Assembly (NCBI GenBank): GCA_002501695.1 | Contig: DANZ01000066.1 | Location: 1-11,778 of the forward strand | Origin: Methanolobus sp. UBA474 | GTDB lineage: Archaea; Halobacteriota; Methanosarcinia; Methanosarcinales; Methanosarcinaceae | DNA length: 11,778 nt | Reading direction: 5' to 3' | In this document: piece after piece, positions 7,355 through 11,778 of the stretch | How positions within the stretch are numbered: the stretch's first letter is position 1 | Layout: the number at the start of each line of letters is the position of its first letter | The notes under the pieces: model-generated | Seen by the model: only the letters and a program-made list of their open reading frames with translations | Databases searched by the model: none | What the model was told of the DNA's origin: nothing | Translations under genes and position numbers: made by a program

Positions 7355-8559
7355 AAGCAGTGATCCTTGCTGCGGGCGAAGGCACCAGGATGCGCCCGCT
7401 CACTTCAGCAAGACCGAAGGTTATGCTCCCCATAGCCAACAGGCCCATGATGGAGCATACGATAGATGCAGCCGTAAAAGCAGGGATCCGGGAGTTCGTG
7501 ATAATCACCGGATACTGTGAGGATTCCATCAAGGATCACTTTGGCGATGGTAGCGGAAAGGGAATAGACATCGAATATGTGCACCAGGATGCGCAGCTTG
7601 GTACTGCCAATGCCATCGGTTGTGCTAAAGGGCACGTCAACGGCCGGTTCGTGGTGCTTAACGGGGATATGCTGATAAGTTCCGAACATATCAGGCACCT
7701 GATATCCGTTGACAGGGATGCCATCATCACAGTAAAAGAAGTTGATGACCCCTCACATTTCGGAGTGATAGAGACCGAAGGGGACAGGGTAGTAAGGATA
7801 ATAGAGAAACCGCAGCATCCGCCAAGCAATCTGGCCAATGCCGGCATATACCTTTTCACGGAAGCTATATTCGACCTCATAGCAAGAACGCAGCTATCCC
7901 CCAGAGGAGAGCTTGAGATAACGGATTCACTGCAGATGATGATAGACAGCGGTTACAATGTAGGATATGAAGTACTTGACAGTGACTGGATAGATATTGG
8001 CAGGCCCTGGGACCTGCTTGACGCTAACAGGGTGCTGCTTGAAAATATAAGGAGCCGGTGCGAAGGCGTTGTGGAACCTTATGCCACCCTGCATGGGGAG
8101 GTCGTTGTTGGCAAAGGCACGATAGTCCGCAACGGAGCCTACATAATAGGCCCGGTGATCATCGGAGATGACTGCGATATAGGACCTAACTGCTTCATCA
8201 GGGCATCCACTGCTATAGGCAATGATGTCCATATTGGCAATGCGGTAGAGGTCAAGAACAGTGTCATCATGGACGGCACCAAGATAGGACACCTCAGTTA
8301 CCTGGGAGACAGTATAATTGGCTTTAAATGCAATTTCGGCGCCGGCACAAAGGTAGCTAACCTGAGACATGACGGAAAGAACATCAGATGCTCGGTGAAA
8401 GGCAGCGTTGTAGACACCGGCAGAAGGAAGCTCGGGGTCGTCATGGGCGACGATGTGCATACAGGGATCAATACGAGCATCAATGTAGGTATGATGATGG
8501 AAGCAGGCAGCTACAGCCGACCCGGAGAAGTAGTGACGCCCTGTAGAAAAACGAATTAA
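7351..8559 (+). CDS. glmU: Bifunctional GlmU: glucosamine-1-P acetyltransferase / GlcNAc-1-P uridylyltransferase
   Basis: This 402-residue protein should acetylate glucosamine 1-phosphate and then form UDP-GlcNAc. The NTase domain (about 1-230) has canonical LAAGEGTRMRPLT (6-18), QLGTANAI, LNGD (103-106), EKPQH and DWIDIGRPWDLLDAN. The beta-helix domain keeps the acetyltransferase site: KIGHLSYLGD (311-320) with the probable catalytic H314 and Y317, then N337 and DGK (341-343). These correspond in order and spacing to residues reported, as I recall, for the Sulfolobus ST0452 enzyme. As in other archaea, acetylation sits on an NTase domain of the RmlA/GlmU type. Its ATG overlaps the glmM stop by 4 nt. 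It is clearly paralogous to the gene at 2968 along its full length (23 of the first 30 residues identical). UDP-GlcNAc would feed surface glycan and N-glycan synthesis. Confidence 0.94.
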   Translation: MKAVILAAGEGTRMRPLTSARPKVMLPIANRPMMEHTIDAAVKAGIREFVIITGYCEDSIKDHFGDGSGKGIDIEYVHQDAQLGTANAIGCAKGHVNGRFVVLNGDMLISSEHIRHLISVDRDAIITVKEVDDPSHFGVIETEGDRVVRIIEKPQHPPSNLANAGIYLFTEAIFDLIARTQLSPRGELEITDSLQMMIDSGYNVGYEVLDSDWIDIGRPWDLLDANRVLLENIRSRCEGVVEPYATLHGEVVVGKGTIVRNGAYIIGPVIIGDDCDIGPNCFIRASTAIGNDVHIGNAVEVKNSVIMDGTKIGHLSYLGDSIIGFKCNFGAGTKVANLRHDGKNIRCSVKGSVVDTGRRKLGVVMGDDVHTGINTSINVGMMMEAGSYSRPGEVVTPCRKTN

Positions 8560-8568
8560 GCGCTTAAT
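8555..8568. repeat. Perfect 14-bp palindrome at the glmU/recJ-like junction
   Basis: ATTAAGCGCTTAAT reads the same on both strands. It includes the glmU stop codon TAA (8557-8559) and is followed by CATTTTTG. It could be a binding site for a dimeric regulator of the downstream RecJ-like/pcc1 pair, or a weak terminator element with the T5 run. Nothing in the sequence decides between these. Confidence 0.6.
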
Positions 8569-8585
8569 CATTTTTGATCTGTTGA

Positions 8586-9935
8586 GTGATAACATTGAAC
8601 TTTAATGTAGAGACCCAGAAACTGAAGGATATGGCCGGCCAGGCGGCTGGCGTAATAGAGGATCACGAGTACGCACGGGTCATATCACATAACGATGCGG
8701 ACGGGCTTACCTCTGCAGCCATTATCTGCCAGGCCCTTCTGAGAAAGGGCATCCGGTTCCATGCCACAATAGTTCCCAGACTGGACGCCTCTGTGGTCGA
8801 TATGGTAATTGCAAGTGCCATGGAGAAAGACCTGGTCATTTTCTGTGATATGGGAAGCGGGCAGTCAGATATCCTTTCGGGGATAACGAACAGTATTGTT
8901 ATCCTCGACCATCATGTGCCGGTTGGGAACTCACCCGCAAAAGTGGTTGTGAACCCCCATCTTGCAGGGATAGATGGCGCAATGCACATATCTGCCTCCG
9001 GGGTCACCTACCTGGTGGCAAAGGCGCTCGATCCGGCTAATGTGGACCTTGCAGGCATGGCCATTGCAGGTGCTGTCGGAGATAAACAGCTCATGGACAC
9101 TGTGAACGGCACCATTCTCAAAGAGGCGGTTGATGCGGGTGTGGTGTCTGTAAGGAAAGGATTGAGGATAGGGGATGGCAATATAGCTGACGTCCTCGAA
9201 TATACTCCTGAGCCCTACCTAGACATAACCGGGGACCGGAAAAAGATAGATGAATTCCTTAACATTCTCGGATTACAGGGAAACATCAGCGAACTTTCGG
9301 GCGAACAGCTGAAGAAGCTCACATCGGCCATTGCCCTCAAGCTGGCAAAAAGATCAACTTCCGAGGCCATAGATGCCTCCATTGGCGATGTGTACTATCT
9401 CAACAGGGAGCTTGTAAAGAACGTTTATGATATGGTATCCATCTTCAACACATGCGGGAGAATGGAGAAAGCAGGCATTGCACTCTCGATCGGTATGAGG
9501 GATAAGACCCATCTGGAAGAGGCCCGGAAGATGGCTATCGAATACCAGCGGTCGATAGTCGGTAACATCAAAGCCGCCAGGGATATGCTCCGGATCGGAC
9601 AGAACATTGGTTACCTGATCACAAAGGACATGGAATCCACAGGAATGGTTGCAAGCACCATGGTCAGATACATTAATCCTGACATGCCTTTTGTGGCTGT
9701 GAACCAGGTAGACGACATCATCAAGGTCTCGGCAAGGGGCACAAGGGCACTGGTCGAAAAAGGTCTGGACCTCGCTTTTGCCCTGAGGGAAGCCTCAAAT
9801 GCCGTAGGAGGGGAAGGAGGAGGGCATAACATAGCATCCGGAGCCTCCATACCGCCCGGGACCGCCGAAGAGTTCATCAGCAAGGTGGACGGGATCGTGG
9901 GCCAGCAGATAGGGAAAAAACAAGAGGGCTCATGA
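8586..9935 (+). CDS. RecJ-like DHH/DHHA1 single-strand nuclease (archaeal)
   Basis: The 449-residue protein belongs to the archaeal RecJ-like group of DHH phosphoesterases, Mn-dependent nucleases acting on single-stranded DNA and/or RNA; some members associate with the replisome protein GINS. Motifs in order: HNDADG (35-40), CDMGSG (87-92), DHH (108-110), GAVGD (162-166), and the DHHA1 nucleic-acid-binding motif GGGHNIASG (411-419). All metal ligands look intact, so it should be active. The GTG start at 8586 lacks a clear Shine-Dalgarno; an in-frame TTG at 8595 with GTGAT upstream is a possible alternative. The gap to glmU is 26 nt and holds a palindrome, so it may have its own promoter. Its stop overlaps the pcc1 ATG (ATGA), a pairing that points to co-expression. 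Whether it is the GAN-type or a degradative paralogue cannot be told from here. Confidence 0.92.
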   Translation: MITLNFNVETQKLKDMAGQAAGVIEDHEYARVISHNDADGLTSAAIICQALLRKGIRFHATIVPRLDASVVDMVIASAMEKDLVIFCDMGSGQSDILSGITNSIVILDHHVPVGNSPAKVVVNPHLAGIDGAMHISASGVTYLVAKALDPANVDLAGMAIAGAVGDKQLMDTVNGTILKEAVDAGVVSVRKGLRIGDGNIADVLEYTPEPYLDITGDRKKIDEFLNILGLQGNISELSGEQLKKLTSAIALKLAKRSTSEAIDASIGDVYYLNRELVKNVYDMVSIFNTCGRMEKAGIALSIGMRDKTHLEEARKMAIEYQRSIVGNIKAARDMLRIGQNIGYLITKDMESTGMVASTMVRYINPDMPFVAVNQVDDIIKVSARGTRALVEKGLDLAFALREASNAVGGEGGGHNIASGASIPPGTAEEFISKVDGIVGQQIGKKQEGS

Positions 9936-10177
9936 AGATACAGACCACTATCGAGTTCATTGATGAGGAACCGCACCGGATATCTGAAAGGGTTGCAAGG
10001 GTACTTGCTCCTGACAACCTCACGAACATGCATACAGAAGTGTCCAGGGGGAGCGTAAAAATACGCATCTCTACAGAAAAGATAACCTCGCTGATAGCAA
10101 CCCTTGATGACCTGCTCATGAACGCAAAGGTTGCGGAAGAGGTACTGGAAGAAACGGAGAAATCCGAGGGGAAATGA
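9932..10177 (+). CDS. pcc1: KEOPS complex subunit Pcc1
   Basis: The 81-residue protein matches the small Pcc1 family: an N-terminal beta strand (MKIQTTIEFIDEE), helix, VRGS-like strand segment (here EVSRGSVKIRIST, about 36-48), and a long C-terminal helix (KITSLIATLDDLLMNAKVAEEV). Pcc1 is the dimerising subunit of KEOPS, which with Kae1, Bud32 and Cgi121 transfers the threonylcarbamoyl group to A37 of ANN-decoding tRNAs. Its ATG overlaps the stop of the RecJ-like gene by 4 nt, with GAGGG about 5 nt upstream, so translation is coupled. Its stop codon abuts the stop codon of the convergent udg gene with no base between. No other KEOPS gene lies in the window. Confidence 0.88.
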   Translation: MKIQTTIEFIDEEPHRISERVARVLAPDNLTNMHTEVSRGSVKIRISTEKITSLIATLDDLLMNAKVAEEVLEETEKSEGK

Positions 10178-10765
10178 TCATTCCCATAGATGCCTGTTCC
10201 GGTCTATGAGAGCTTTTTGTTCCTCCATCCTTGCGCGCTGGTATATCATGGCTGCCGGATGGTATATTTTCAATATTGTAATGCCTTCGGCCACTTTCGG
10301 GGTACCCCATTCAAGTTCCCTGCCCCCGCAGAAAGCTTCCTCTGCGGTGTTACCAAGCAGGATTATGACCTTCGGAGCCAGCATCTTTATCTGGGCCATC
10401 ATGAACGGGCGACAAGCTGCGATCTCACTTTTCAGAGGCTTGCGGTTATTCGGGGGACGGCATTTAACCGTATTGATGACAGCATAGTCCTCGCCTGAAA
10501 GGCCCATGTACACTATCATCTCATCGAGCTTCTTCCCGGCCCTTCCGCTGAAAGGGATGCCGGTCATATCCTCGGTCCTGCCGGGAGCCTCACCTATAAA
10601 AAGCACCTTCGGAGTGCGGGAACCTTTCATTATCACAGGGTTTGTGGCGCCTTCGCGAAGGGAGCAGTCCGAACACCGGATGATCTCCTTCTCAAGATCT
10701 CCAAAGCCTGCAAGAGCCATTTCCCTCACTATTGCGAAGATATCGGAACCTTCTGCTTTTGCCAT
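10178..10765 (-). CDS. udg: Uracil-DNA glycosylase, family 4 (Fe-S)
   Basis: The 195-residue protein fits the family 4 uracil-DNA glycosylases of archaea and thermophiles, which remove uracil arising from cytosine deamination. Four cysteines placed for the [4Fe-4S] cluster are visible: C31 and C34 (CSDC), C102 (VKCRPPNNRKP) and C118. The catalytic water-activating loop GEAPGRTED (58-66) and PFSGRAG (71-77) are intact, as is the HPAA motif (H169) near the C-terminus. The start at 10765 is supported by GAGG on the minus strand (plus-strand CCTC at 10773-10776) 8 nt upstream. It converges on pcc1 and diverges from serS, so it is probably monocistronic. No strong TATA box is seen on the minus strand upstream. 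The last residues (RHLWE) are short compared with some relatives. Confidence 0.93.
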   Translation of the reverse strand: MAKAEGSDIFAIVREMALAGFGDLEKEIIRCSDCSLREGATNPVIMKGSRTPKVLFIGEAPGRTEDMTGIPFSGRAGKKLDEMIVYMGLSGEDYAVINTVKCRPPNNRKPLKSEIAACRPFMMAQIKMLAPKVIILLGNTAEEAFCGGRELEWGTPKVAEGITILKIYHPAAMIYQRARMEEQKALIDRNRHLWE

Positions 10766-10886
10766 GTCTTATCCTCAGCTTATTCCTGACCATTCATCAG
10801 ATCAGCGCTGCCTGTACATAGATATCCCTTCGTTAAAAGGATAACTCATAAGAAAAATAAGGACATAAGCCCAAAAAAGAGAAGCC

Positions 10887-10895
10887 CTTAATTAT
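10887..10895 (+). promoter_or_regulatory. Candidate TATA box for serS
   Basis: CTTAATTAT follows a purine-rich stretch (AAAAAAGAGAAG at 10873-10884) that could act as BRE. A start site would fall near 10917-10922, inside the second copy of the tandem repeat, leaving a leader of about 100 nt. CATATCATAA at 10928-10937 is an alternative with a shorter leader. Confidence 0.4.
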
Positions 10896-10925
10896 CAAAA
10901 GATACATCTGGCAAAAGATACATCT
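10896..10925 (+). repeat. Two direct copies of CAAAAGATACATCT
   Basis: The 14-bp unit occurs at 10896-10909 and identically at 10912-10925, two bases apart (period 16). It lies in the 258-nt gap between the divergent udg and serS genes, just downstream of the candidate serS TATA box. That position would suit an operator for a repressor or activator, but a simple tandem duplication is also possible. Confidence 0.8.
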
Positions 10926-10954
10926 TGCATATCATAACAGGCATTAAGGCAATC

Positions 10955-10999
10955 TGTGGATAACACTGGATTGCTCCGGATGCTTCCTGCTTATCCATA
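10955..10999 (+). promoter_or_regulatory. Possible stem-loop in serS leader
   Basis: TGTGGATAA at 10955-10963 can pair with TTATCCATA at 10991-10999 (nine pairs including one G-T), enclosing 27 nt. If transcription starts near 10917 this is in the serS 5' leader, ending 24 nt before the ATG. A structure of this size can occur by chance, and no known riboswitch or T-box is recognised. Confidence 0.35.
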
Positions 11000-11023
11000 C
11001 ATCACTTCAGGAACGGAATCAGA

Positions 11024-11778
11024 ATGGAAATAAAAAAGAGAGATAATTGCTGCCCGCATGATGAGGTCAGGAGTGGCGGCTCAACTGGATTGAAGTTCAG
11101 GCTGGAATGTGCGATAAAGACCAGCGCTGATGCCACACAGGCAAAAGAAGTAATAGACACGCTCATAGAGGATTCCAACAGCACCATATTCACAAAAGGA
11201 GCACCGGAGGGACAGGGAGCAAAGGTTGTGAAATGGAGCGTAGAGGGAGACAGAATAAACCTCACTGTAGAGTCCGGGAGGCACGTGAGGGTACACGACG
11301 CGCTCATGCGGCTGAAAAAGCCTCTTGCTGCAAAACTGGGCAAGGATTTTCGCATAGGCATACGCGGTACTGAAGTGAGCTCATTTACCATTGAGATGCC
11401 TTCTGAAAAGCCGCTTACGGAGCTGAAGGTACCTTATGTGAGGTCCATTACCTACGATGCAGGGAACCTTCTGCTGGACCTTGATGTAGATGATGCTGCG
11501 ATGTCAAACCGCGTTCCTGACAGGATACTCTCCCTGATGGAGGAGAAGATAGAGCAGCAGTCCTACGGCGGGAAGGCCGAGCACTGGCATGTGCTCTGGC
11601 AGAGCGAGAAGAAGGAGCACAAATTCTCGGAGGACCCCACACAGGCGATGGTCGATGCCGGATGGATCAAAAGAGGTGCCAGCAGGGGCCAGTGGATACA
11701 TGGGCCGCAGTCCACAAAGATGTTCAGGACCTTTGAAAGGATAGTATTTGAGGAACTGCTGCAACCACTGGAATACAG
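11024..11778 (+). CDS. serS: Seryl-tRNA synthetase, methanogen type 2, 3'-truncated by window
   Basis: The open frame runs off the window after 251 codons and shows the N-terminal tRNA-binding domain of the rare SerRS found in methanogenic archaea. Recognisable family stretches are KTSADATQAK (32-41), TKGAPEGQGAKV (57-68), RVHDALMRLKKPL (89-101), IGIRG (111-115), NRVPDRIL (162-169), YGGKAEHW (181-188) and RGQWIHGPQS (221-230). The catalytic core with its zinc site lies outside. Serylation of tRNASer (and tRNASec where present) is the role. Start choice is uncertain: ATG 11024, with AGGA 11 nt upstream, adds a 22-residue charged extension containing CCPH; an in-frame TTG at 11090 would begin MKFRLECAIKTSAD, close to where I recall the Methanosarcina barkeri protein starting. 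It is transcribed divergently from udg. Confidence 0.92.
   Translation, partial: MEIKKRDNCCPHDEVRSGGSTGLKFRLECAIKTSADATQAKEVIDTLIEDSNSTIFTKGAPEGQGAKVVKWSVEGDRINLTVESGRHVRVHDALMRLKKPLAAKLGKDFRIGIRGTEVSSFTIEMPSEKPLTELKVPYVRSITYDAGNLLLDLDVDDAAMSNRVPDRILSLMEEKIEQQSYGGKAEHWHVLWQSEKKEHKFSEDPTQAMVDAGWIKRGASRGQWIHGPQSTKMFRTFERIVFEELLQPLEY

Noticed and set aside
7927..8595. 222-codon open frame on the minus strand
   Set aside because: It is antisense to the C-terminal domain of glmU and the junction; composition is unlike a real protein and no family motif is visible.
10131..10498. Plus-strand open frames across the udg gene
   Set aside because: They are antisense to the family 4 UDG, whose Fe-S cysteines and catalytic motifs are clear on the minus strand.
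1..11778. Mobile elements, CRISPR arrays, tRNA or rRNA genes
   Set aside because: No transposase or integrase motifs, no regularly spaced repeats beyond the two-copy unit near 10900, and no cloverleaf with a T-loop GTTCRANNC was seen in the intergenic regions.

Overview
The window reads as a stretch of chromosome from a methanogenic archaeon, most likely in or near the Methanosarcinaceae. The reasons are an archaeal-type ribosomal protein S15, a Pcc1 subunit of KEOPS, an archaeal RecJ-like DHH/DHHA1 phosphoesterase, archaeal two-domain GlmU proteins, and at the right end the N-terminal part of the rare methanogen-type (type 2) seryl-tRNA synthetase. Shine-Dalgarno sites of the AGGAGG/GAGGTGA type and TATA-like boxes with purine-rich flanks fit this. 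Species-level placement is not possible from sequence reading alone.

Layout. Bases 1-2108 hold three plus-strand genes for surface-exposed, pilin-like proteins of unknown function: one cut by the window edge, and two with an N-terminal membrane segment preceded by a shared acidic 'AF' motif. Bases 2109-2336 form the leader region of rpsO (2337-2795), which ends in a clear hairpin plus T-tract terminator. A TATA box just upstream of 2968 then starts a four-gene block: a GlmU-like nucleotidyltransferase, glmS, glmM, and a second GlmU with intact acetyltransferase motifs. Next, beyond a perfect 14-bp palindrome, come a RecJ-like gene and pcc1 (overlapping by 4 nt). A family-4 uracil-DNA glycosylase gene on the minus strand runs into pcc1 so tightly that the two stop codons touch. 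A 258-nt divergent intergenic region carrying a tandem 14-bp repeat and a possible stem-loop leads to the truncated serS.

How the genes work together. GlmS (fructose-6-P to glucosamine-6-P), GlmM (to glucosamine-1-P) and the intact GlmU (acetylation, then uridylylation) form a complete route to UDP-GlcNAc, the usual precursor of archaeal surface glycans. The other GlmU paralogue keeps its nucleotidyltransferase motifs but has lost the acetyltransferase catalytic residues, so it probably has another sugar phosphate as substrate or a regulatory role. The three surface proteins upstream are rich in N-glycosylation sequons, so they could be consumers of such glycans; this link is inference. The remaining genes serve translation (S15, SerRS), tRNA t6A modification (Pcc1), and DNA/RNA repair (RecJ-like, UDG).

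I found no mobile element, CRISPR array, tRNA or rRNA. I do not see a wholly new multi-gene defence or metabolic system. The most notable points are the degenerate GlmU paralogue, the repeats in front of serS, the end-to-end pcc1/udg stop codons, and the pilin-like cluster of unknown function.
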